Source: CAWCUK01 sp963798775
Lineage (GTDB): Bacteria > Bacteroidota > Ignavibacteria > Ignavibacteriales > Ignavibacteriaceae
DNA: 64,000 nucleotides
Direction: 5' to 3'
NCBI GenBank assembly: GCA_963798775.1
Contig: CAWCUK010000008.1
Coordinates: forward strand, 62,001-126,000
Below the pieces are notes generated by a model. That model had not been told where the DNA came from. It worked only from the letters and a program-made list of their open reading frames with translations, and did no database searches. Shown one piece after another: positions 53,297-63,700 of the stretch (the stretch's first letter is position 1; the number at the start of each line of letters is the position of its first letter). The position numbers and the translations under genes are program-made.

Positions 53297-54706
53297 TTAC
53301 AGTTTGTATGAATTTTTCACCAAATCATAAGCTAAAGCCCGGCTCATCCTTTCAGCATCTTCCTTATCAATTATATGCCTCGCAACCAGGCCGGCCAAAA
53401 AATTGGAATCCACTCTTCTGGATAAATCATGACGAGCGGGAATAGAAAGAAAAGCGCGTGTGTCATCATTAAAACCTACGGTATTATAAATTCCGGCCGT
53501 CTCTGTAACATTTTGTCTGAATCTTGTCATTCCCTCAATACTGTCATGAAACCACCAAGCAGGACCTAATTTCATCGCGGGATAATGCCCCGCAAGAGGA
53601 GCTAGTTCCCTGGAATATGTAGATTCATCAAGAGTAAAAACTATTAAAGTATAATTTTGATAGTTACCGTATTTATTTAAAAGTTCATATAGATTATTAG
53701 TGAATTCAGTTTGTAAAGGAATATCCGCGCCTTTGTCCAATCCAAATCTATCATAAATAATTTTGTTATGATTTCGCATTGAGCCGGGATGAATTTGCAT
53801 AACCAAACCGTCCTCAACACTCATTCTTGCCATCTCCATCAACATATGAGCTGTAAAAAGATAAAGATCATTATCATTCGCTTTTCCGTTTAACGCTTTC
53901 TGAAAAATTGATTCTACTTCACCCGAAGAAAGTTCATGAGTATAAGGACTAATAATTCCCTGATCGGTAGAGACAGCTCCTATTTCTTTAAAAAATTGTC
54001 TTCTGTTTTCCAGCGCCGAAATAAAGTCTTTAAATGAATTTATATCTATTCCGCTCGCTTCGCTTAATTTATTTACTTCATTTGTCCAGCCTTTATGGGT
54101 AATATTAATAACAGCATCGGGGCGGAAGCAAGGAATCACTTTTCCATTCCAACCTGAATTTTTAATTTGTTTATGATGTTCAAGAGTATCAGAAGCCGCA
54201 TCTGTTGTACTTAAAACTTCAATATTAAATTTTTCAAACAAAGTTCTAGGCAGAAAATCATCTGAATTTAATTTTTCCTGCATTTTATCATAAAAATACA
54301 TCGCGTTTTCAGAATTAAGTTTTTCATCAATTCCAAAAACTTCAGAGAACTCCTGCGATAACCATGCACCTGTCGGTGTGCCGGAAAAGAGATAAAAATT
54401 CTCCCCGAATATTTGCCAGATTTTCCGATGATCCTGTTCTACTTGTGTGCCGTCTTTAGCTGGAACGCCCAAAGACTCAAGTGAAATACCTTGTGAATAG
54501 AGCATTCTGTAAATATAATGATCAGGAATAATTATTAATTCTGTAGGATCGGGGAAATGCTTATTTTCCGCCAACAGTTTCGGATCAACATGACCGTGCG
54601 GACTAACGATCGGTAAGTTTCTTATTCCCGAATAAAGTTCAAACGCGATTGATCTTACTTTTTCATCCGAATCAAAATATCTATAATCATTTAATTTATT
54701 TCCCAT
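53297..54706 (-). CDS. uxaC: Uronate isomerase (UxaC)
   Basis: This 469-residue enzyme of the amidohydrolase superfamily converts D-galacturonate to D-tagaturonate and D-glucuronate to D-fructuronate. Motifs include IVSPHGHVDPKLL (metal-binding His pair, about 33-45), STTDAASDTLEHH, QIHPGSMRNHN and GFNDDTRAFLSIPARHD. Length is typical for UxaC. The gene lies 24 bases after the CE12 gene and before the LacI gene, and starts the cytoplasmic galacturonate route. Confidence 0.95.
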   Translation of the reverse strand: MGNKLNDYRYFDSDEKVRSIAFELYSGIRNLPIVSPHGHVDPKLLAENKHFPDPTELIIIPDHYIYRMLYSQGISLESLGVPAKDGTQVEQDHRKIWQIFGENFYLFSGTPTGAWLSQEFSEVFGIDEKLNSENAMYFYDKMQEKLNSDDFLPRTLFEKFNIEVLSTTDAASDTLEHHKQIKNSGWNGKVIPCFRPDAVINITHKGWTNEVNKLSEASGIDINSFKDFISALENRRQFFKEIGAVSTDQGIISPYTHELSSGEVESIFQKALNGKANDNDLYLFTAHMLMEMARMSVEDGLVMQIHPGSMRNHNKIIYDRFGLDKGADIPLQTEFTNNLYELLNKYGNYQNYTLIVFTLDESTYSRELAPLAGHYPAMKLGPAWWFHDSIEGMTRFRQNVTETAGIYNTVGFNDDTRAFLSIPARHDLSRRVDSNFLAGLVARHIIDKEDAERMSRALAYDLVKNSYKL

Positions 54707-54730
54707 AATTGTAGTATGAATCCTTAAATT

Positions 54731-56245
54731 TTATTTTTTACTTTCTTTAGTTTTGTTTGCTTTTGCTAAAAGCCAGGCGGATAAATTTTCCGCGGCTTTT
54801 TTATTTTCAAATCCTTCGGGTAATTTCCTATTATCTATATATTCGTTATACAGCCAAGGATCACCGACCGCGAAGACAAATCCTTTGCCGATTTTTGCCG
54901 ATGCCATTATAATTTCGCCATTATCCGTAAGAATAGGTTCGGCGGGTTTTTCCAACTTTAATGTGCTAATTTCTTTTAAGTAAATTTTATCCACATTTTG
55001 AAATATCGGATGATCCGGAAGATTTATAAATTTCCCCATATCAAAATTTTTACCGGTTACATCATTCCGGCTGTCCACGTTAAAGTGAATTCCGAATTTT
55101 CCGGATAAATTATTAAGATGTTCAAATTCGCTGTTTCCTTTATCATTCGCGAAAATGGCGAGCACTCCTCCGGCTTTTACCCAATCAACTATATTTTCAA
55201 TTGATGCTGAATCAATAAAATTAGGATCCGGATTTTCTTTTTTTGTATCGGGATCAACTATAATATAAATACTTAATTTGTTTAAATCTTCTGCGGCGGG
55301 AGCTGTTTTTAATTCTGACACCTTTGCGTTATAACGGGTAAATATCTTCCCCAGCTCATAATAACCGGAATTTTCTTTATCTTCCCAGACATAATGATAT
55401 CGGTATTTCTTTCCCTTTTTTTCTTTCCATTCATTGTTGAAATAGTAATCTAATCCTACAGTTTTACCTTTACCAATACTTAAAATTGAATCACCGTTTA
55501 TAAGATAATCTTTTAATGGAAGGCCCAGAATTTTTATACCCTTAACTACTAGTCCGGCTATTTCAGCGGCACCGATTTGATTGAAATGCGTATTATCAAT
55601 TTTACCGGTTGTTTCTTTTTTCAAGTTGTATTCAAATATATTTTTGGTTCCTTCGCTTCCTAAACTATTGAACAAGCTCTTGCTCATTTTGTATAGATCG
55701 ATTAAAGGAACATTTTTCTCCTCAGCGGTTTCTCTAACAACATCTGTATATTCACCGTGCGTATCAACGAGACTATCATTAGTATCAAATTTTCTTCGGT
55801 TTACAGGAGTTATTAAGATGGGAACCGCTCCTTTTTCTCTAGCTTCATCTACAAATTTGATTAAATTATTTTTAAAACTTGTATGCGGCTCGGTATATCT
55901 TAATGAATCATATTTTTTCTCATCATTGTGAGCGAATTGAATAAAAACATAATCGCCTTTATGAAGATTATCAAAAACAGTTTTCCATCTTCCTTCATCA
56001 ATAAAACTTTTTGAACTTCTGCCGTTTCTCGCATGATTTTCAACTACAACATTAGCATCAAAAAATGACGGGAGCATCTGTCCCCAGCCTCTTTCGGGAT
56101 TATCCGCCAATGGTTTATCGGCCATCGTTGAATCGCCGACCAGAAAGATTTTAATTTTATTGCCTGATTGTAAAAAAGCGAAAAAAGAAGCGCCAGCTAA
56201 AATTAAAATGGATATTATTTTTATGGTAGATTTTAGTTTGTACAT
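54731..56245 (-). CDS. Rhamnogalacturonan acetylesterase (CE12, SGNH) with GATase-like C-terminal domain
   Basis: This 504-residue exported protein has a signal peptide (to about 27). The N-terminal SGNH domain (about 31-245) carries FLVGDSTMADKP (Ser about 39), RGWGQMLP, NHARNGRSSKSF, FAHNDEKK and DNTHFNQIG with the catalytic Asp/His, as in rhamnogalacturonan acetylesterases. The C-terminal half (about 260-495) resembles DUF4350/GATase-like domains: YIIVDPDT, VDWVKAGGVLAIFAND, GKGFVFAVGDPWLYNEY. It removes acetyl groups from rhamnogalacturonan in the periplasm. It precedes uxaC and follows GH105 by 26 bases. Confidence 0.9.
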   Translation of the reverse strand: MYKLKSTIKIISILILAGASFFAFLQSGNKIKIFLVGDSTMADKPLADNPERGWGQMLPSFFDANVVVENHARNGRSSKSFIDEGRWKTVFDNLHKGDYVFIQFAHNDEKKYDSLRYTEPHTSFKNNLIKFVDEAREKGAVPILITPVNRRKFDTNDSLVDTHGEYTDVVRETAEEKNVPLIDLYKMSKSLFNSLGSEGTKNIFEYNLKKETTGKIDNTHFNQIGAAEIAGLVVKGIKILGLPLKDYLINGDSILSIGKGKTVGLDYYFNNEWKEKKGKKYRYHYVWEDKENSGYYELGKIFTRYNAKVSELKTAPAAEDLNKLSIYIIVDPDTKKENPDPNFIDSASIENIVDWVKAGGVLAIFANDKGNSEFEHLNNLSGKFGIHFNVDSRNDVTGKNFDMGKFINLPDHPIFQNVDKIYLKEISTLKLEKPAEPILTDNGEIIMASAKIGKGFVFAVGDPWLYNEYIDNRKLPEGFENKKAAENLSAWLLAKANKTKESKK

Positions 56246-56271
56246 TAGGAATTATTTTAAGTGATGAAAAT

Positions 56272-57495
56272 TTATTTAACTAAACCTTTGGATATTTCTA
56301 AACTACCCAAAATAAGCGGCCCGAGTCCCTTGAAATCATTAGTTCTTCTTTTTTCATTAACATAATAATCATAATCCCCTGCTCTATATGGATTGCCGCC
56401 TAATCCCGCGCCGCCGATAATATTATTCAAATTATAATATCCGCTGCTGTCTTTGGTTATTAAATTATTTTTTAATCCTTCTAATATATTTACAGCCTCC
56501 GTAAAATATTTCTTATCCAGGTAACCTTTTCTCGCGCCTTTCGCGTACGCATACATAAACATAGCCGAAGAAGAAGCTTCAAGATAATTTCCTTCTTTGC
56601 CGCCTTTATCGACGACAACAAACCACAAATTGGATTTTTTATCTTGATATTTTAACAATGCTGCCGAAAGCTTTTTTAATATGGCAATTAATTTTTCACG
56701 CTTGGGATGATCTTTAGGAAAATAATCCAGGACATCCACAATTCCCATTAAATACCATCCCATGGCTCTTCCCCAAAAACTAGGAGAAGTTCCTGTTTCA
56801 GAATCTGCCCATTTCTCTTTTTTGCTTGAATCCCAGCCGTGGTAAAATAATCCGGTTTCAGGATCTTCGGCTTTTTCGGCCATTAAAATAAATTGATGGG
56901 CGATATCATCATAATCTTCCGGTTCATCAAACATTTTTGCGTACTGCGCGTAGAAAGGTTCCGCCATGTAAAGGCCGTCGAGCCACATTTGCTGAATATA
57001 AATTTTCTTATGCCAAAATCCGCCTTCTTTAGTTCTCGGCTGTTCACTTAACTGTTTTCTAAGAAGCCGGGCGGCTTTTTTATATTTTTCTTCTTTGGTT
57101 AATTTATAAAGATCTAGCAATACTCTTCCGGGCGCAATATCATCCAATCTGTATTTTTCTAATTTATAAGCCTTAATATTACCATCATCAGTAATGTAAT
57201 AATCTATATTTCTTTTTAGATAATTAAAATATTTATCATTATTTGTTTCCTTCCAAACATTCCAAAGCGCGTACAACATTAAACCCTGCTCATAATTCCA
57301 GTTCAATTTAGTGGTGTCATATAAAATTTGTCCCGGATAATTGTGCATAAACGAATCCGCATATTTAACATAAAGCGCGGTATCTGGTGCGGAAGGATCG
57401 TTTATATTTTCAGCCGAATTTCCGGATTTACTAAAAAGAAGAACCGCAGGAAAAGTGATAAATAAGAATATAAAAAAGATTTTATTTTTATACAT
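56272..57495 (-). CDS. Unsaturated rhamnogalacturonyl hydrolase (GH105)
   Basis: This 407-residue exported protein has an N-terminal signal sequence and the alpha6/alpha6-barrel of GH105. Family landmarks are DDIAPGRVLLDLY, GGFWHKK, QQMWLDGLYMAEPF with the catalytic Asp at about 173, and SFWGRAMGWYLMG. It releases the 4,5-unsaturated galacturonate from lyase-made rhamnogalacturonan oligomers in the periplasm. That product feeds KduI. It is encoded just before the CE12 gene, and both act on the same polymer. Confidence 0.92.
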   Translation of the reverse strand: MYKNKIFFIFLFITFPAVLLFSKSGNSAENINDPSAPDTALYVKYADSFMHNYPGQILYDTTKLNWNYEQGLMLYALWNVWKETNNDKYFNYLKRNIDYYITDDGNIKAYKLEKYRLDDIAPGRVLLDLYKLTKEEKYKKAARLLRKQLSEQPRTKEGGFWHKKIYIQQMWLDGLYMAEPFYAQYAKMFDEPEDYDDIAHQFILMAEKAEDPETGLFYHGWDSSKKEKWADSETGTSPSFWGRAMGWYLMGIVDVLDYFPKDHPKREKLIAILKKLSAALLKYQDKKSNLWFVVVDKGGKEGNYLEASSSAMFMYAYAKGARKGYLDKKYFTEAVNILEGLKNNLITKDSSGYYNLNNIIGGAGLGGNPYRAGDYDYYVNEKRRTNDFKGLGPLILGSLEISKGLVK

Positions 57496-57526
57496 AAAAA
57501 AATGCTGTTCCTTTTATTTTAGTTCA

Positions 57527-58543
57527 TTATAATTTAAAACCAATAGAAAGCCTGTTTACATCACTGAACAAATCCGTTTTTGAGTAAGAATAATTTACCT
57601 CAAACGAGTTGGAACCGATTGAAGAATGAAGGCCGACACCGGCAGACCAAGAAGCCACATCTCTGTTAGTCTGGTAGCCGCCGCGAAGAGCGACTAATCC
57701 CATAAATTCATATTCCAGCCCGAGATTTACTCTTTCGGAATAACTGTTGGAATGAAGAAAATCAGTCGCGAAAGTGAGAGAGTTTCCTTTTTCATGATCC
57801 GGATTTATAAAATCCATAACATCAATAGCCGCGCCCATAGTAAAAGTTAAAGGCAGCTGTTCGCTAATTTCTTCTCTTTTAATATTAGAAGAGAAATTGC
57901 GTATTGCCATTCCGAATCTAAAATTTTTATATCCGGTGTAATATTTAACCCCCATATCAAACACTAGTTTAACAGCGTTATTTTCTTTTGAAGTACCATT
58001 GTAATAATGATTTACACCAAGATTCTGGCCGGCTAAGCGTACGTTGCCGCCGATTAAAAACTGGTTGCTGATAGCTTTTGCGTATGTTAGTCCGAATGAA
58101 TAAGCTCCGACATTAGAAACAGGGCCGTTATCAATATAACCTAAAGGATATTGATCATTTTGGCTCGGATCAATTAAACTGGTGCCGTTTATAGTTCCGT
58201 AATCTACGGTAAGCATACTAAATCCTACAACGCCCATATTATGAAGATTCCAAGATACCGCCCCTCCCAGATATTTTATATCGGCAATCCATTGAGTATA
58301 ATTAACAACTATATCTAAAGTATTCTCATCCATTTCGGCGACGGCGGCAGGATTATAAAAAATACTTCCCGCGCCTCTACCCACAGCATAATAAGCCTCT
58401 CCCATCGCACTAGCTTTAGGAGATATACTTACCAGCTGAAAATTCATGGTGCTCTGCCCGACTTTCTTCAAGTTTATCTGTCCGAACAAAGTAAGACAGA
58501 TCATAAATGACAGCAATATGGTTAATCTAAATTTCAAACTCAT
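57527..58543 (-). CDS. PorV/PorQ-family outer-membrane protein
   Basis: This 338-residue protein has a signal peptide ending TLFGQ, then STMNFQLVSISPKASAMGEAYYA and GAGSIFYNPAAVAEMD, the hallmark of the PorV/PorQ family, followed by a beta-barrel ending NRLSIGFKL. PorV helps move type IX cargo proteins at the outer membrane. PorQ-like relatives with other cargo are common in Ignavibacteria. It lies 22 bases after the large T9SS-type gene and 31 bases before GH105, so it probably works with the neighbouring protein. Confidence 0.85.
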   Translation of the reverse strand: MSLKFRLTILLSFMICLTLFGQINLKKVGQSTMNFQLVSISPKASAMGEAYYAVGRGAGSIFYNPAAVAEMDENTLDIVVNYTQWIADIKYLGGAVSWNLHNMGVVGFSMLTVDYGTINGTSLIDPSQNDQYPLGYIDNGPVSNVGAYSFGLTYAKAISNQFLIGGNVRLAGQNLGVNHYYNGTSKENNAVKLVFDMGVKYYTGYKNFRFGMAIRNFSSNIKREEISEQLPLTFTMGAAIDVMDFINPDHEKGNSLTFATDFLHSNSYSERVNLGLEYEFMGLVALRGGYQTNRDVASWSAGVGLHSSIGSNSFEVNYSYSKTDLFSDVNRLSIGFKL

Positions 58544-58565
58544 TCTTATGTATCTCCTATTTTAA

Positions 58566-60716
58566 TTATCGTACTACGATAAATTTTTGATAAGATAACT
58601 CACCGCTAGGTTTCTGAAATACAGCAATATAAATTCCGCTGCTTATTACTTGCTGGCTATTAGTTAACATATCCCATGTTATCGAACCTGCTTTTCTTTC
58701 CGGACTATTATTCACCAATTCCTGAACCAAATCACCGTTTTCAGTAAATATTTTGATAGTGCAAACAGGAGGAAGATTGTAAAAGGTTATGCCTCTGTTA
58801 TCCGTATAACCATATTTGGGCAATGTAGGATCATTTATGTTATACGGATTAGGAACAATTCTAATTTTGCTGAGATCTTCCTGTGAAAATCTCGGAGGAG
58901 TTTCATGCAGTACGTTCGGGACTAAAGTACGGCTGCTATATAAAGTTTTTCCTCTCGTAGCAGGATCAGCATTAGTATTATTCTGATCGATTAAAGCCTT
59001 TGACTGAATGTAATAATAAGTATTAGAGGACGGGATCGCGGTTGTATCTCTATAAACATGTTCCATCGCCTTATCATTTGAATCTGAATTATAAATCGCG
59101 CTATAGTATGCACTATCGGCATTGGAAATTCTTCTCATTATTCTATAACCCGCAAAATTAGGCATTGTTTCGGCATCCGGATCTGTCCATTTTATTTCAA
59201 CACCATCGCCGTAACCCGCAATTTCAATCTTATCGGGAGGAGGAGGAGCTTGAGGAATATTATAATTATGTTCATAATTCCATTTTGCTCTCCACGCACT
59301 TTTCATTACAGAATCTATTCCCATACTTATCCAGCGGTCCTTTTTCTTATCAATTTCAGTAGCGCCGGCAGGAAATTTAAATTCAGCGGGAAGCCAGCCG
59401 GTAGTAGGATTAGGCATATTCGGCGGATCTTCTAACGTTCCGTTTAGCCATTTTTTCCCGACTTCTTTCCCTTTTTCATAACCTATGCCGGTAAAACCGC
59501 TTGCGTAAACAATATGAATTTTTTCACCTGGTTTTAAATTATACGGCCCGAAACTGCTATATTTATAAGAAATACCGCCATAATAGCCGGCTACATAATT
59601 TGAAAAGTCAGCAATGCCTAATTCATCATTATTTATTCCGTGGTGAGTGCCGTTTATTCTTCCGTCTTCGGGATAATCATCCGAATAACCGCCGCGAATA
59701 GCGTAAAAGTTTTTGCTTCCGTACAAATCGCTCTGCTGTGTATAAGGGATTTGAGTTTCTTTGCCGATATAAGTTACTTTAGGCTGAAGCGGATCATCAA
59801 TATCATCGGCATCGTTAGTATAAGGACTCTGTGAAGCATGAAGAATAGCGTAATAAGCCATATTCGGATTCAGCAGCCTTCCGTTTTGTGAAAGAACGGG
59901 AGCGCCCATATCATCTCCCGGCCGCTGAGGATCATCCGCGCTATATTCATAGAAAACTCTCATAGAATCACCGAGACGGCCGCCATAATAATGCTGCCAG
60001 GTCATAGTCGGATCAAATTCATCGCTTGAGGCAATCGGCGGATAACTTCCATCATTAGAGAAATAAGAATTTCCCATTGACTCTTTAATATTTATATATA
60101 CACTATCCAAGGTTGAATCGCTCGCGTTTGTAAAAACCAAATCGGCAATTACATAATCATTATTATAGGTTTGAGTCCAAGCCAATAATTTCCTTTGAAC
60201 ATTTATTCCGAAAATTGTAGAATCGGTAACTTCCACAATTTCATCATAAGAATGATTTTGGAAAGCCTGGTAGTCGGGATTAACGGATGCAAAATCTTCA
60301 AGCCCCGCAGTAGAATCATCAACAAAAATATTAGTATAAGGATATCGTAAATAATTGGTAAGCGGATTTAAGACTTTACCGATTGACCAGGCCGGAAAAT
60401 CGGATATTGTATAACTGTAAATTGCCGCTCTCTCCAAAGAATCATTAACGGGATTTCTAAAATGAACAGCGCTAAGATTTATTCCGGCGCCTGTATAAGC
60501 TTCCGCGTACTGCCCTCTGTTTCCCAAAATTCCGAAATCATTAGGGAAAAAGCCGGCTTGAAAATAAAAATTTCCCTTATCGCCGTTTGCGGTAACACCA
60601 AGCCACAAATGACCGATTTTCATTGTTGTAGTTTTTAATTCAGGAGTTCCGCCCTGAGCGAAAACAGACGAACTAAAAATGAGTACAACAGTGACTATTA
60701 GAGCTAATTTTTTCAT
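58566..60716 (-). CDS. Large exported protein with FN3-like domain and T9SS-type C-terminus
   Basis: From ATG 60716 (AAAGGG six bases upstream) the protein has 716 residues. It has a signal peptide ending SSVFAQ, an N-terminal region of about 460 residues with no family I recognise (MKIGHLWLGVTANGDKGNFY, and several aspartate-rich loops), an FN3-like domain at about 500-610 (IEIAGYGDGVEIKWTDPDAE, then GYRIMRR) and a C-terminal sorting-like domain of about 85 residues (RIVPNPYN to SSGIYIAVFQK). It sits between a TonB-dependent receptor gene and a PorV-like gene. By position it takes the place that SusD-type lipoproteins have next to SusC. Confidence 0.78.
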   Translation of the reverse strand: MKKLALIVTVVLIFSSSVFAQGGTPELKTTTMKIGHLWLGVTANGDKGNFYFQAGFFPNDFGILGNRGQYAEAYTGAGINLSAVHFRNPVNDSLERAAIYSYTISDFPAWSIGKVLNPLTNYLRYPYTNIFVDDSTAGLEDFASVNPDYQAFQNHSYDEIVEVTDSTIFGINVQRKLLAWTQTYNNDYVIADLVFTNASDSTLDSVYINIKESMGNSYFSNDGSYPPIASSDEFDPTMTWQHYYGGRLGDSMRVFYEYSADDPQRPGDDMGAPVLSQNGRLLNPNMAYYAILHASQSPYTNDADDIDDPLQPKVTYIGKETQIPYTQQSDLYGSKNFYAIRGGYSDDYPEDGRINGTHHGINNDELGIADFSNYVAGYYGGISYKYSSFGPYNLKPGEKIHIVYASGFTGIGYEKGKEVGKKWLNGTLEDPPNMPNPTTGWLPAEFKFPAGATEIDKKKDRWISMGIDSVMKSAWRAKWNYEHNYNIPQAPPPPDKIEIAGYGDGVEIKWTDPDAETMPNFAGYRIMRRISNADSAYYSAIYNSDSNDKAMEHVYRDTTAIPSSNTYYYIQSKALIDQNNTNADPATRGKTLYSSRTLVPNVLHETPPRFSQEDLSKIRIVPNPYNINDPTLPKYGYTDNRGITFYNLPPVCTIKIFTENGDLVQELVNNSPERKAGSITWDMLTNSQQVISSGIYIAVFQKPSGELSYQKFIVVR

Positions 60717-60775
60717 ATGCCCTTTAGTTCTATTTTGATTAAAAAAACTCATAATAAGATTCTCCGTTGAATTAC

Positions 60776-63700
60776 TTAAAAATCTACTCTCATTCCGAAC
60801 CAAATATCACGCGGCTGACCGTACATAAAAAAGGAAGCAAAATCCGGGTTATCAATATAAGGTTTAGAACTTGACTGCAGGTCACCAACTTTATCGCTGC
60901 CGGCTTGATAAAATTCATCGCCCGATTTAGCGGCTTGCGCTCTTAAATCATCATATTCCGGAGAATTATACATCGGCAAATGCAGTGAAGCCAGATAATT
61001 CTTTTCATCTAAATCAGAAGAAAAAGCGTAGCCCTTATTTAACAGGCTTACTTTCAAATTGAGTACATTGCTTACATCAACATAAAAAGTAGCGGTGGCG
61101 CCGGCAATATTAAAAGATTTGCTCAATTTCATATCGAGCATATAGTAATCCGGCCATTGTAAATTATTATTAAGATGAAGTTTTCCTAAAGGATTCCAGC
61201 TAAAATAATCTCCGGCCTGCCATTTAAAGAAAAAAGTAAGATTCCAATCAGATAATAATTTTAAGCCTCCTAGATCAGGGCCGAAATCATCAGGCGAACG
61301 GAAAGTAATATTAGCGTTAACCGACGGACGAGGCAGCGCTCTGGATTCATCGCCCTGATATAACCCTGATTGATCATTATTAATATTTTTATCGGTTATT
61401 AAACTTTTCCCGGTGTAACCGGTTTTTTGGAGCATGTAATTGAAGTTAACAAACCCTCTAATCCAGCTATCGTCTCTTTTCTCAATATTAACTTCAACTC
61501 CCTGAATATCTTTATATTTATTATTTGACCAGGAATCATAATCGAGGACATTATCGGCAGTTTTATAATTTACATCGCCGTGTTCTCCCGTAACATCTTT
61601 ATAATACCCTGACATTTTTAATATATAACTGCCGTAGAAATTATAAGCCGTACCAAGTTCATAAGAAGTTGTTTTCGGAGGTTCAAGATTGGGATTAGAC
61701 ATATCATATAAACCATTTTTATCATAGCGATAGCGGAACTGGTACATTGTATAGTAAGGAGGATTTGACCTAAACTGGCCGTAATTAAAATAAAATTTGG
61801 AGCGGTCGGTAATCGGAAAAGAAACGCCTAAACGAGGACTGACAGTAAAGAAATTTTTAATAGGCTGTAAAAATCCGGGATGAGTTTCATCATATTGCCT
61901 GAATAAATCCCAGACATACGATTTTCCGGAAGTTAAATAATCGAATAACCAGGTATCCACAGCCTGCTTTTTATAAACATCTTCCGCAAACGGATCACTG
62001 GGCCACACACCGCCGCCGCCGTAATAATAATCAAAACGGACACCGAGATTAGCAATAATTTCATTAAAAGTAAGCTGATCCTGAACAAACACACCGGTTT
62101 GGCTGGGCTCTCGATGATAATTAAACTCATAAGTATTATACGCGTTTGTATTCCATTTCTCCCAAAAATTATGGTCGAGATTTATCTTATTATACTCAAC
62201 ACCGGCTTTAACAAAATTATGTTCATCAATCTGTGAGGCAATATTAAATTTTACTGAATATTCATGTACCTTAGAATTATCGTATAAATCCCCTTCTTTA
62301 CCTCTGAATCTAAATTTATTTAAAGCGTTAATCGCGTCATAACCGGGATAAGTAAAACCGTTAACATGATGACTGGGCGCGAACTGCCATTTACCGTAAG
62401 GCATTTCATCAACCGGGAAAGGCCCGAATGATGTAATCATTGTAGTATCGCGGTTATCGCCGGTGGGTGTATAATTACCAATGTTAAGGGTATTTACCTG
62501 AAGTTCGTAATAAGTTGAGTTTGATAAAACTTGATTCAATGTAAATCCGGCTAACCATGTAGTTTGATTAAGAATAGGATAAAACGGAGGATCGAACCAG
62601 TAAGTAAAATCGTCATAATAATTTAAATTATTAAGAGGCATAAATCCACCTCTGTCTGACGCATCCGGAGCATCACCCCAGGGAGGGCGAATAGGACTTA
62701 CACCGATTTCTCTTTTAAACAAACCTTTTAAAGTTAAAGTCATACTTTTTGACGGATTTGATTTAATAGTAAGCAAAGTAGTAGAAGACATATCTTTATC
62801 AAGAGTAACAGGCATTACATATTGTTTTTCTGTCGTGATATTCGAGAGGTAAAAAGTAGCGTCACCCAAAGCTTTACTAACTAAAGGAATCGGGCCTCCG
62901 AAACCGCCGTCAAAATTCCAATCATACCCGGTTTCTTTCCTGGAATGCTGTTCAAATAATTTCTTTTGTTCATCAGAAACCGTATAACCAAGTTCGGATA
63001 AACCTTTATAATCGGGCTCAGCCATAAACATCCAAGCGGAAAACAAATACATATCGAGAGGTGTAGCCTGTTCACTAGGATCTTTAAAATTATTATAAGT
63101 CTCCGCCGCTTTATTCCAGCCTTCAAACTTCAACCCTAACTCGCGCATTTGAGTATTAGTTGCACCGTCAAAGGCAACAGTAGGATCTAAATAAATAGAA
63201 AGCATATCATTATGCGGATCAGAAATCCTTTGGCCGAATCTTTTTATATGACTGTTATTTCTTGAAAGAGTTAAAGTGCCATGATAACCATTTTTATCAC
63301 CGGATTTAGTTGTAATATTTATTAAACCCGAGCGGAAGTTTCCGTATTCCGCGTTATAACCGCCGGAAAGAAGCGATACTTGATCGATAGCGCTTAAGGG
63401 AATACTAGTTTCCGAATTACCCACAGCGGCGTTATTATAACCGAAACCGTCAATCATAGCGCCGGTTTCATCCGCGCTTCCGCCGCGAATAGTTAAATAG
63501 CCGTTCTGTTCGGAAACACCGGGAAGTTTTTCCAGAAATGAATTTATTTCTCTAATACCGCTTGCCTCTTGAATAGCATCGCTGCTTACAACCATCTGAG
63601 TATTAGTTACTTCCTTATGAAGCTGATCCTGATGCGCCGTAACAACCACTTCCTCACTTTCGATAACTGTGGAAGTTAAATTAATATTGAGCTGCGCAAC